Made by a program: the position numbers and the translations under genes. 64,000 nucleotides of DNA from Geosiphon pyriformis (taxonomy: Eukaryota > Glomeromycota > Glomeromycetes > Archaeosporales > Geosiphonaceae). Below the pieces are notes generated by a model. It was not told the origin of the DNA. It saw only the letters and a program-made list of their open reading frames with translations, and ran no database searches. The DNA is taken from NCBI GenBank assembly GCA_016748015.1, contig JAAOMT010000254.1, positions 62,001-126,000 on the forward strand, in the 5' to 3' direction. Shown here piece after piece: positions 21,500 to 32,941 of the stretch (its first letter is position 1; each line of letters opens with the position of its first letter).

Positions 21500-23400
21500 C
21501 TAAGAAGTTTTAAACTTTGATAAGGCTTCAACTATTCAAGTTTTATTGGAGTCCAGTACAAGTTTTGATCATTTGAGATCTGCTCTTTTTGGCATAAGAA
21601 AAGCTTATTATGTTTCCAATCTTGTCAAATTTCTAAAAGCTAAGAAGTTAGCTATTAGGTCTGCTATTAATAGGTGAATAAAAAGTTTTGCTTCTGATAA
21701 AAATTATATTATTAGGAGTGTATTGGAATGTCCTTTTTATAAAGTGAAATTAGATTATTTAGTCATTAATAATGAATTGATTCTTGAATCTGATCTGGTT
21801 AAGACCAAGATAGATGTGATTATGGAGGGATGGACTAGGAAATATGTAGTGGTTTTTGATATTTTTAGTGATTGGTCTTGTCAATACCAGTTATTAAAAT
21901 ATGTTTTTGATGCTGTTTTTTCAGATATAATATGTCTGGTTGACTTTGATAAATTGTTTTGTGTAATTTTTGATCTGCCTGATGGCAAAGCCACTGATTT
22001 TTTTGGTATCTTAAATGAGCTTTGGAAACATTGCAACAAATCAGTTTTAGATATGCTTTTGGTGCTCTTAAACACTTGTTTGTTTCGTAAATTCATGCCC
22101 AGTTCTTGAAAAAAGACTTGGATCTTGATAATTCTCAAGCCATATGAATAAGAGTGTGTTCTTATAAATACTTGTCTTATTACTCTAATTGAAATGGCTT
22201 GTAAAATTCTCTCTAAGATTCTGTTTAATAGAATTTTGTTAATATGTAGCAACTTTAATGTTCTTTGTGAGAACAATTTTTCAGTTCTGAAAGATATGAC
22301 TATGTAGTCTCCCATTTATGCAGTCGGATTTGTAATAAAAGATGCTTTGAAAAAAAACTGTAAACTCTGGCTGGTTTTGCAAAACATATAAAAGACTTAT
22401 AATTTTGTTGATTGGAAGCATCATAAGAAAGACTTGATTAGAATTAAAATGTGTAACAAGTTTATTTGTTTTTTTGGTAGTATTCATGATAATCACATCA
22501 ACAAAATTATGATTGACTTTAGTTTAATAAATAGTTATTATGTACATGATGATTTAAATTAGAAAGAGATCTTCTCACTTTTTCTCTAGTGCATATTTTA
22601 TGATCTCTTTCTTTGTAAAGTCAAAAAACAGAAAAGTGTGTATGGGTATAGGTTAGATTCTTACTTTATTTCAAAAAATAGTCATGCAAAATCTAGAGCT
22701 GAGTTGTTTTTCTTTTTTGCTGCTAGAGCTTTTGTTGATGATACAATTTGAGTTGGTAACAGTCAAAATGCCACTCAACATATTCTTAATGTTGCCAGTG
22801 AATTTTTTTGGATTAATAATATTTTTATCAATACTAATAAAACTGTAGTCATCCTTATTAATTGCAGAGTTGTCAGTTCTACTTTGTTTATTAGTGGTTC
22901 ACCTATTTCTATTGCCAAAAAAAGAGAATCTTATTAATATTTGGGTATTTTTCTGTTAATTAAAAGTTTCTTGAAGTCTAGCTTAGGCACATTTTGATGT
23001 TTGTTTTTTTACCAATCTTATGCTAAAAAAGGCCATTTTAGATAAGCAGTTTTTGTATTTGGTATTAGCCATTCTCTATTCTATTGTCAGCTACAGAATG
23101 CAATTGAGTTTTATTCTTATTGGTGTGTACAATAAGTAAGATGTCTTGATCTGTAAAAACCTAAAATTAAAATTTGGTCTGTCTCTTGATTTTCCAAGTA
23201 ATACAATCCATTATTTCTCTTTTTATGATTTAAAAACTTTTAAGCAGATTCAATTTAAGAATAAATTGGCATTGCTTGTAAGTTTTGGAAACTTTGATGA
23301 TATTTTGGGTCATTTGTTTTCTCACAAGTTTTATGACTTGCAAGTTTTGTGTTGGCACCCTATTTATCTCTTAAGTTCTTCAGTTTATACTTAAGTCAGT
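21500..23400 (+). pseudogene. LINE ORF2 reverse transcriptase region
   Basis: Fragments in frame with copy 1. A FDLPDGKATDFFGILNELWK region at 21970-22030 is the usual pre-RT motif. A decayed motif A lies near 22370-22400, and AFVDDTI followed by TGA (Trp in copy 1) lies near 22729-22752. The fragment 23146-23394 matches copy 1 residues HDFPDTALHH...GLKPFEQVQ. Many stops; non-functional. Confidence 0.75.
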
Positions 23401-23849
23401 TCTTCTAATAACTTTTTGGCAGGAGTGGTCTGTATTTTTTTTGATTACAATTTGTCTCTGAATGGCCTTATGTATAATTCTTTTTGTTTTTAGGACAGAG
23501 TGTTCATGTCAACTGTTCTTGGTGAGTCTAAATTTTTAAAGTTTCTTTTTTCATTCTAACATTATAGTATTGTCTTTATAAATTAACTTCATGATTGTTA
23601 TGGTGATATTTTTAATTGAAAAACCTTCAGATAGTAAAAAAAGTTGGACTTTTGCAGCCCTATTTCTAACTGGTTCAATCTTTCTGTTGCCTTTCTTAAT
23701 AACTTGGCTTTTTTTTCTGCTTGTTTTTTTTTTTTAAAGATAGTATTGGTCCTTTAAATGTTCTTAAGTCTTATGAATTTGAATCAATTAGTAATCAACT
23801 GTCTTGTATTAGTGCTGGTAATTTATGTTTACATGAATAGATTTTTAAA

Positions 23850-25107
23850 AGACTTGGACACTATTAATAGGAGAGCTGGCACTATAGTTTTTTTGATAAC
23901 ATTAACTTGAGTTTGGGTGTTGGGGTTTCTGGCTTAATGTCTTCTACTTTAACAGAGTTACAGATTATTGTGTTGGTCTTTAAGTGTATTCCTTTTTTTA
24001 GCTCAGTTTGCTTATTTTCTGATAGCCAGGCTGTTTTGAATACATGCAAGTTAAAATTGTATTTGGTATGCTTGGATTTTCATAATCAGTATTGGATAAA
24101 ACATTAGCATATTGTGGATATTATTTATAGCAAAAATTTAAGAATTAAGTGACACAAGATGAAAAGTTATTCAAGTGTTTTAGAAAATAAATATACTAAT
24201 GCTCTTGTTGCTGCCACTTCCCTTTTTAATTAGTATCTTCCTCTCTATTTAAGAAAACACTGTATTATAGCTGATGGTAATATTGTTTTTGGTAACTTTA
24301 GACATTTTGTTTATGATATTTTTAAATTTGTTTATTATATATGCTAGAAAGTTGGTTCTGGTTCTAAGATTCTGACAGATGATTTGCTTTCAGATATTGA
24401 CTGGCTCAGTTTTTCTTTGGTGTGGCATTCTGATTTGCACATGGCTACAGATTTTACAAGCAAACTCTCTGTTGGCATATGCACTTATTTTATAAAGACT
24501 TTATATTATCAGCTGCTTATTACTGTTCAGAAGCATTTATATGACAAATGCTACCTTAGTGTGTTATGTTTATACTATAATAATGTTAAGATTTTGGATC
24601 ATGTGTTTTCTTGTAAAGCTGACAGTCCTATCTATTATTAATTGTTGGATGCCCATGCAAATTATTGAGAAGTGCTTTCTGGTCTTTTTTACTTCTTTTT
24701 TTATGTTTTTCAACTTTTATTATTTTGTGCTTTTGATGTTTCTGTGTATATGGCTCTTTATAAGAGTTTTGTTATTAAGGATTGACTTCAAAAGACTATT
24801 TCTGTCTTCTGTGATTCCAAAATTGCAAGTTGAAGAGTTGTGAAATTTTTGTGCACTCTTTGTCTTGTTTTTAGGGATAATATCTGGTTAGTCTGCACTA
24901 AGCATTGTCTTTATGGAAAAGAATAGACTAATTCTACTTGATAATTCGGTTTCTGTTTCAGTTTCTGGGCTTTCTTCAGGGTTTTCTACTGGTATTATCA
25001 AGTTGCTTGGAATTGTTAAGACATTTGGTATTTATTTTGGTTTTCATAGATCTTATTTATTTTTTTCAAGTATTAGTAATATGGCTTCAGTTTACATAGT
25101 TGCTTAA
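23850..25107 (+). pseudogene. LINE ORF2 RNase H and C-terminal region
   Basis: STLTELQIIVLVFK (23940-23985) retains the RNase H Glu that copy 1 has lost. LFSDSQAVLNT follows. The zinc motif near 24565-24615 reads CLYYNNVKILDHVFSC, the second Cys being Tyr. The C-terminal tail (24913-25107) ends at a natural TAA, as in copy 1. Confidence 0.75.
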
Positions 25108-25230
25108 TATTATTCTGATTGGTCTGAATGACTGGTCACATGTAGTAAGAGCATGATTCATACTTAGTTTTGATTACTTATTTGATATATGATATTAGGT
25201 AGTATTTGGATCTTATTTGTAAAACATAAT

Positions 25231-26782
25231 ATAAAAAAAAATTAATATTTTTACACAAAAAAACAAAATTTTTAATCTTAACAATAATAAAACTCTTATT
25301 AATAATTAATTTTTTTTACATTTTATTTTTAACTTAAAATTTAACAACCAAATACAATTTTTATAAATTTAATAAAATTAATAATATATTATAATATTAC
25401 TAATATAATTAAATCTTTTTAATAAATTAAAAAACCAGTTTTTAAAGATAAAACTTTTTAATAATAAATATAAATATATATATATTTTTAAATATTACGT
25501 AATGTTTATATTATAATTAAATTAACAATTAAAGTATTAAATACAAAAAATATAATTTAAAATTTTTATTATTTTATAATTAATATACAGTATAATTAAA
25601 TATTTAAAATTTTAATCTTTTATGTAAAACTTATTTACTTAAAGTATAATAAAAAGATAAAAATTTTTATTAAAATTTAAAATTTAATAAATAAATATGT
25701 TTAAAATATTTAAGTTATTATACTTAAAACTTTTTATTATTAAAAATAAATAATAAAAAATACAATATTAATTATTTTTGTATTTTAAACAGCAAAAATA
25801 CAAATAATAACTTTTTAAAATACCAAAAATAAAACTTATTTTAAAAAAACAACACATATTTTTAATAATACTGTGTTAAAGTTGTTTTAATTACTAGATT
25901 TTTTTTAATAAAAGAAATTCAATTATTAATTTAATATTAGTAATAATTAAATAAAAATACTAAATTAAAAACTTTAACTGTATTTTTATAAAAAACCTAG
26001 CAAAAAAAATAGGTTAAAATAACACTTTTATAATATTTTATTTAATTGTTTTTACTACTAAAAAAGCATTTTTTTAATTATAACAAAATAATAATTGCTT
26101 TTTGTTTAAATTTATAAATTACTTCCAAAATATTTTACCAATTGAAAAAGTTAAAGTCTTTAAAGTAAATTTGTTAAAAAACTGATTAAAATCAATGACA
26201 TGTAAATAATTTTTAAAAAACATGATTTATTTAAATTGAATGTACAAAAAACAAATTTTAATTCAAAATTACACAGTAACATGAAAATAAAGTTTTTCAA
26301 TTATTTATAGAGGAATTCACCTCTAATTTAGCTTAATCAAAGAATTACTTCGATTTTTGAATAACAGCTTACACTTGCACTTAGCAAACGCATAATGTAA
26401 AATTAATCTACAAAATTTTCTCATGCATCAGTATTAAATCTACAATCATAAAAGTAATTTAAAATGTCCGTTTAATAACGATCCCTAATATGGCAGAAAG
26501 AGAAATTCTAAAAGAGGAATAATACAAGAAGCTTCCTCTATATATCTATTTACATTGTACATGACTAATAATTTATCACAACGCTGAGATTTCGAGCCTC
26601 GACTGTATAACGTCTTTTAAAGTATAAACGGTCCCTCGCATTTGCTCAAACTGAAAATAGGATTATTTCCATTCAACTATTGATCACGTTTTTGATACTT
26701 GAATCCAGTCGCACTGTATCACTGGTTATTTAGGGAACCACTCTATATGACCTCCATTATCCTGGCTTGAAAGAGTCGACGT
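25231..26782. other. AT-rich spacer and 3' flank of the RING-CH gene
   Basis: 25231-26280 is A/T filler without recognisable features. From about 26300 base composition becomes normal. The stretch 26300-26782 probably contains the 3' UTR and downstream region of the minus-strand gene that ends at 26783. Confidence 0.6.
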
Positions 26783-28129
26783 TTATCCAATAATACTGTG
26801 GTGTTCAATATCTTGTACTGAAACCACCTGGGCATCATCAAATTCCAAGCGATCTAATTCCCAATAAATTCTTCTGAGGCCAAAATCTACGATGGCCATA
26901 CTCACGGTAATCCACCGTAAAACCCAGAATGGCAATTCTTGTAAAAACTCCTAAGATCCATCAAAAAATCAATTTTGATATGTTGAGACTTGAACGCTAT
27001 AGATAAAGCTCGAATATAATACATAGGTTTTCTAAACTTACCTGTGTGGAGGCCACACGGAAAGCGGAAATGTTATAATGAAACCAGAAACATGCGACAA
27101 ATAAGCTGGTATACACTAACACAACTTGCTTGAGTTTTCGGCGGGGATTCTCGGTGATCATATCGTACACATCGCTCATCATTGCATAAGCCGTAAAAAC
27201 ATTATTTAACGAGCCGAGAAAGAAGAGACCCAAATGAAGATGATGAATCTCGGGTTTACACAAAAAATCAAACCAAAACTGGGCAGTCATGATCGGTGGA
27301 AATATCCACCAAGATATAAAGGATGGGTAAAGAGAATCGAGAAGATTACTATGCCCTTCCCCAGATTCCTTGCTATTTTGTAGGGGAAACTTGAGAAAGT
27401 GAGCATCATTTGGCTTTAAATGCTTGTTTATATTTAAAAAATGTTCTTTAGTATCGTGAATTGCGGGTTTAGAAGTACAAATCGGTGGATAAAAGGGATG
27501 AATAGGTGTCGTTTCGGGTGAAGCGGAAATGGGAGTTGCTTGCTCCATCGATATGGTTGCATTCTCCATCATCCCAGTTGTTCCCTTCAAGTATATTGGT
27601 GATGTTACAAGCATAGATAATTTCATCAAGTAACCACAGGGAAGTAATAAAGCAATTATCAGCGCAACAGTTATTGCCATTCTGGCACCTAAGAGACAGT
27701 CAGAAAAATTGAGATGAGGCACATTTGTGAAACTGAAATTAAAAATTGGAGCAAAACCAATTGTATATTTTACCTTTACTACTCAATATACACCCCCAAG
27801 TTGTCTTTCTCTTCAGTACATACTTGAATTTACATATAGTACAAGAATCAAACTCTTCCTCCCTGCCGTTTGCCACCAAACGGTACCGCCATTGTGATAA
27901 ACAGGTTTTATGAACGTACTTGACCGTGCCTGTGTCAATGTATAGAACAGTTAAGGTTAGATGAGCTCGAAAGCGAACTATTATTTCTCAAGGGGATGAA
28001 ACCTCAAGGCTTCAAACAACCTTGCTACATACCTCTGCAAATGCAAGGCGCGATGAGGTCCGACGGGTCGTCGTTACTCAAGCATATCCTACACACGCTA
28101 ACGTACTGACAGCTCTGAAAAGTTGACAT
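26783..28129 (-). CDS. RING-CH (MARCH-like) membrane E3 ubiquitin ligase
   Basis: Predicted 355 residues from four exons: 28129-28033, 27929-27774, 27688-27042, 26950-26783, all GT-AG with matching phases. The N-terminal RING-CH domain (residues 13-65) has the full C4HC3 set: C13, C16, C29, C31, H39, C42, C62, C65, and a Trp (W46) after the sixth ligand. This fold recruits E2-ubiquitin. A hydrophobic segment follows at about 89-114 (MAITVALIIALLLPCGYLM), then a 60-residue soluble loop, then about four more membrane segments (around SWWIFPPIMTAQFW, LGLFFLGSLNNVFTAYAMM, VLVYTSLFVACFWFHY and FWVLRWITVSMAIVDFGL). Membrane RING-CH ligases usually act on other membrane proteins in endosomes, ER or mitochondria; compartment and substrate are unknown here. 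The start is the first ATG ahead of the first Cys pair. Confidence 0.88.
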
Positions 28130-28782
28130 AGAAGAAAGAAAGCTTTGAAAACTTCAAAGGAAATGAAATGGAGAATCTAAAGCTAGCTCCAGGTTTTGTA
28201 ATTTTTCAATAGACAGGTGACTAGATACATTGTGGTAAAGGTGATTCTCGTCAAACCTAATTTACGCGGTACGTTCTACATTAATCAGTGATCACCGTTG
28301 ATGCGCATTTAGTATGAGCATTACCTGTATTATAATCGACTGTGTAGGAATCTGTTAAACGCGTAAAAGTGACGGAAAGCATTAGAATTCGCTTTTTTAC
28401 TTGCCCAAAAATTAAAAAAGTTTATTTTTTTTAAGACGGAACCAACAAAGTACAAAATGATAATAGTGTATGAATCCCTTGGGATATTCGTGTACACCTT
28501 TAAAAAATTTACAAAAAAAAAGTGAAAAGTACAAAATTCAAAATTTGACAATCGATAAGGATCTTTTGTAGAATTGCAGCTATTTGATCCTCTATCTTTT
28601 CTAACTAAAATATAAATGATTGTAAACCTCTAGTAGGAATATAAAAAGAAACGCGTGACCCAAAATTATGATAGAAAATTTGAAAAATGAACGTATAAAA
28701 AGAATACAATTTTTTTTTTGAAATTTGGATTGATCGACCTATACATCCTCAAAAACGTATCTACATTTGAAAACTATTTCCC
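28130..28782. other. Intergenic spacer between two minus-strand genes
   Basis: About 650 bases holding the upstream region of the RING-CH gene and the downstream region of the coiled-coil gene. No credible coding sequence on either strand. Confidence 0.6.
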
Positions 28783-31307
28783 TCATTCCTTTGCCATCTC
28801 TTTCTCTTGGACAAGAATTATTGGTCTCATATAGGGGTCTTCTTTCTTGATTCCGGGCTGTTGTTTCCCTTGGGCAGTCCACCATAAACTCCATCGTTTA
28901 CGTGGGTTTCCATCTGATGAGGAATTTCTTCGTTGTGCTCGTTTCGGTGGTTCAACCGAAAGGCTACTTCTTGGTGACGAAGTTACTTCTTCACTGATGC
29001 TTGGCTCTCGTGAATGTGCGGGTGATACGGGAAGAGGTGAAAGTTGATCACCTGTTTCACCGGTAGATTTCGGGCTAGTAGGGGGTGATGAGGGAATTTT
29101 AAGATGGCCGAGTTTATCGCCAATGCTGCCTCGGAAGGGTCCGGACAGAGTTTTTCGCCGTTCTAATTTCTTGGAGGCCGCGGATTCTTTGTTTATTTCT
29201 GGGGTTTTAGTAGTGGTCGTGGTAGTAATGTTGTTTGATTTTGATTGGCTGCGAACATGGGCGAACGTGGTTGCGGTTGGTGTCGAAGGATTCGAAGGTG
29301 GCGCTCTCTTGGACCAATCTGTTGACAAAAGCTGTTCGAATCCGTCTGCCTCCATGATACGATCGAGAATTTTTTGAATGTAATTTCTCAGTACATTGTT
29401 TGCATCTTTCAAGCTTTTGATTTCTTCTTGCATTTCTATTCAAAATGCATAAAAATCAATAAAAGTTGAAAATTTCAACAACATATGATCAAAATGTAAA
29501 TCAAATCAATAAAATTATTATGTCAAATTATGAGAAACACTTACTTTCGAAATCCACCACTTGATCACTTTCCTTTTGTACACTCTCTCCAAGAGGTGTA
29601 ATATTATCAGCAGAAGCACGCTGTAATTCGGCAGCTAGATCTGTTACAATGGACTTTGGCCGAGCTTTTTTCTCGCGTTTGATGCTTTTTAGTGACATGT
29701 CCTTCTCTTTAAACGTGTCATCAGTAGGTGATTCCTTCTGTTCACCTGGAGATTTCTTTGGCACGGCGATAGAGTCCTGTTGCCATATCAATATTAAAGA
29801 GGTAAGAATCATTTTGGACCTTTGTGATATACAAAGTCTTGGAATTTATCTTTTACCTGTGGATGAGGATTTAACATCGTCTTCTCATGCAACAATAGTT
29901 GAAGTCCTTCATTCACGTCTTCCAACGATCGTTTCATTCGTTTGACTTGTTCCAGCTCATTTTCCAAAAGATTAATTTTGAGCGAAAGACCCTTATTGAG
30001 ATTTATCGTGTCGGTGGTAGCCGTTTTGGCTCTTTCGATTTCAGTTTTTAATTGGTAAATTAATCGGTCTTGCTCCTTGATAGTTCTTTGAGCGATCTTG
30101 ATTTCACGAGCAGCATTATGTAGACTGGTAGTTGGAGATTCTGGAGGAGTACTTCCTTCTAGATTATTTGTTAAGAATATCAAAAAGAATATTAGATTAA
30201 TTAATTTCTCGGGAAAGAATTTTAAAATCTAAATGGTGTTGGTCAGTCAATTTGTTCACAAAACTTTCAAGAGAACACAAACCACGGGTAGTTGTCCCGT
30301 TGGTACTATGCCTATTCGAAAGTCTCGCAGAGATTGAAGAGAGTGCGTAGGTTGGGGAGAACATAGAATTCAAAAAACCAGAAGTAGGTGAACTTGGCAC
30401 CATACCATTGGAACTACTATGACTATGCTTCTTTTGAGATTCAATGTTCTGTTGTGCAAGTACACCAATAGTGTCTTGCAGAGCTTTAAGGTGATCAGCC
30501 AATTCGCTCTCACGTTCGTGCCAAGTCTGTCGTTCTTTCTCGAATGCTCTAGTCTGATCATCATAATAAATAGAGAGGTGAGTTTTCTTTTTCATAAACT
30601 CATTGGATTAATCACGCGATAAATTAATTCTAAATTGCACAAAATTGATTTCGACTGTAAACACTAAAATTCCCGATATATAATGCTTATTTGAAGGATT
30701 CTCACCTCTTCCTTCAATTTTCTTTCAGCCTCTCTTTTATTTTTCGTCCAAGTCGAATTTTCCTTTTTTAGTCTCTCTACCTCCTGACTTTGTTGATAAA
30801 GTTCGGCCTCGAGACGTGCTATTCCATTATGTTGGTTAGCGATATCTGCTTGGAGGGAAGTCACTTTTTTGCGCATAAAAGAGTTTTCATCCGTGAGGGT
30901 GTTATTGTCATTTTGGAAGCATTCTAGTTGTTCACGAAGCTGTTGGTGCATATAATAGATTATGATTGGTATATTGATGTTATAAAATAACGTGATAAGC
31001 TGTGTTTTAATTAAAATCTAGAGTTCTTTAATTTATTTTTTCAGCTTCTAAGAAGTCCACCAACCAATTTATTGCTTCAACTTTCTTGGTCAAGTTGCTC
31101 TCCAAAATGAAGCGTCTTTCAATTAAACTCCTTTTTGATAGCCGGTCAGTCCGAATTTTCTTACCTACTCTCAACTCTGAAGAAAAGGGTTTGCCCGCTC
31201 AGCTCTAATCTTTGGATTTATCATATATGAACACCTACCGTTACGTTGACTTGTTCAATATTTTCCAATTCTTGCCGTAAATTAACGACTTCTCTGTCGG
31301 GGGACAT
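28783..31307 (-). CDS. Coiled-coil, serine-rich fungal protein (possibly Uds1-like)
   Basis: Predicted 586 residues from six exons: 31307-31239, 30939-30706, 30553-30283, 30158-29857, 29776-29545, 29435-28783. All introns are GT-AG (the third uses GTTTGT) and all phases fit. Residues 1-130 are coiled coil (LREQLECFQNDNN, EVERLKKENSTWTKNKRE). A Ser-rich linker follows, then a second coiled coil (about 195-285, QRTIKEQDRLIYQLKTEI). A charged helix segment lies at 371-405 (LRNYIQKILDRIMEADGFE), and the last 180 residues are Ser/Pro/Thr-rich with many basic-Ser sites suited to phosphorylation. The LRNYI..IL.RI pattern recalls fungal septation-upregulated (Uds1)/filamentation-type coiled-coil proteins; this is a tentative resemblance. 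No catalytic domain or membrane segment. Probably a scaffold of cytoskeleton or growth sites. Confidence 0.75.
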
Positions 31308-32396
31308 TTTGATGAATAAATGGAGAAAATTGATTGAAAATGTTAAACAGGCTGTATTGCTTATGTATGTGGTTGTTTGTGGGGTATTTGTTATTAAATT
31401 TTTTCAACCAAGACTTTTGTTGCTAAAAAAAACCCGAGGTGATTGTTCTTTCTTATTTACAGATTATGAAACAAAAAAAAGGCCCTTGTACGCTCTGGTT
31501 TCTTACTAGTACAAAAATATCTTTTGTTGTTAATTATTTTGGTATAGCGTGTTGGGTATTAAAGGATAGTGTAAGTTTGATGAGGGAAGAAGAGTGGAAA
31601 ATTGGCTCGGGTTTCGTTATCGTTTCGTTAAAAAGTGGTCAATTCCAAGTGAAATATGAGAAAGTGACAATTTATACAACGTATTTAAATGTGAGCATGT
31701 GCAGAATGCATATAATTGAATAGTAAGTTGTAGCAAAATATATATGATAGAAAGGTTGGGTACTTATTCGTTTCGTGTATTAGACCCATAGAAAACTAAC
31801 CCGAGCTGGATAGACTTTGTGCTAAAAAAAAAAAAGGTGAAACCTGTTGCCGAAAATTCCTTTTTTTTTCTCTGCAGTCAAATGAAATAGAACATTTTAA
31901 AAAGTAAATCAGTTCGTTTTCTCTTAAGTTTTTGTATGATTTATAGTGGTACATGGTCAAATATAAATCGGACAAATTTGATAGAAATGCACTTTGTTGC
32001 ATTGCATTCACAAGCGATAAACGAAACAATCATGTTCGGTCAAAGTTTAGTGATTTCGCTTTAATTTAAAGATTTTATTAATCTTAAACAGGGGGCAAAG
32101 GTCAAAAATACTTACTTTGTGGTTAATCAGATGAACACAAAACTCAATCATAAACAGTCAACATTTTTAGAATAAACAGCTCGTCAATTAAAATTACTGA
32201 CAAGGGAAGAGTGGGATTTTTTTTGAAGTTTAGCGTTTTGTCAGCGGTTAATATTCAAGTACAAAATAAATTTGAATTACATGGATGATGCATTAATTTC
32301 CAACCTATTGTTGCCTTTTGTGCCGATTTTGTCACACGTTTCGAAAATTTTAAATCAGCATGGTTTGATTGTGTTTCCCAATTTTATCACCAATGA

Positions 32397-32423
32397 ATGA
32401 TGATGATGATGATGATGATGATG
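32397..32423. repeat. GAT trinucleotide microsatellite
   Basis: About nine uninterrupted units of TGA/GAT in non-coding DNA. Probably variable in length between isolates. Confidence 0.9.
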
Positions 32424-32540
32424 GTGAGCGACATTCGTTTGAAATAAAAATTGGAAGCTTAGTACGCCAAACATCATCATTCAAAATGAATTTCAACAAA
32501 TAAGCTCTATTTAAATAAATTAAAAATAAAAGGTAATAAA

Positions 32541-32780
32541 TCAAGTTAACAATGTCAATATAAAATACCTATAATGGTAAATAATAATATAGGCGTTTTG
32601 GACTGGCCTAAATAACAAAGAGTGACAATCAATAATACTTTTGATATTAGCACGAATTATAAATTTTTCTTGCGCCACAATAGTTTTTATTTTAGTCAAA
32701 GCATCTGTTATTTCAGCTTTGAATTTCTTGACATAATTTAGCTTCCCGATAATCTGACTAGGCAATTTTGAAATCTATAA
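32541..32780 (-). other. Possible orphan exon
   Basis: Preceded by an acceptor-like TTTTATAG, the minus strand encodes a protein-like segment including ISKLPSQIIGKLNYVKKFK and TKIKTIVAQEKFIIR before a stop at 32541. It is more balanced in composition than surrounding frames. It does not join in any obvious way to the glycosyltransferase gene upstream. It could be a gene fragment or chance. Confidence 0.25.
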
Positions 32781-32941
32781 AAGATGTTAACTAATAACAT
32801 ATCTACAAAGAAAAAAAAAGTAAATTAATAAATTAAAGGAAATGAAATTAAATGAACCTATGTAATTGAGGTAGAAATACGGTATCTTGAGAATATTCGC
32901 GGTGAGAGGGTGAGCGCGGTATATGTATTTCATGTTCTAAA

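Larger units (their letters stand above)
18500..25230 (+). mobile_element. Near full-length LINE, copy 2, heavily AT-shifted
   Basis: Contains the whole LINE plan: ORF1 (about 18580-20440), endonuclease (20450-20980), RT (21500-22930), RNase H (23850-24200), CCHC remnant (24560-24620) and 3' UTR (25110-25230). Same family as copy 1, from shared motifs throughout and the same 3' end. GC is far lower than in copy 1, with tens of stop codons that are mostly TAG/TAA/TGA at Gln or Trp positions. The pattern implies long exposure to C-to-T mutation on both strands. Confidence 0.88.
31308..32941. other. Intergenic region between two minus-strand genes
   Basis: About 1.6 kb of normal-complexity DNA, including the upstream region of the coiled-coil gene and the 3' flank of the glycosyltransferase gene. 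It holds a GAT microsatellite (32397-32423) and one segment that could be an orphan exon (32541-32780). Other short frames show no protein-like pattern. Confidence 0.6.

Noticed and set aside
28847-29377. Plus-strand frames opposite the coiled-coil gene
   Set aside because: They are antisense shadows of the last exon. The minus gene has consistent splice phases and protein-like composition.
31246-31723. Plus-strand frames upstream of the coiled-coil gene as a possible divergent gene
   Set aside because: No recognisable domain, weak composition, and the first overlaps the minus gene's first exon and likely promoter.
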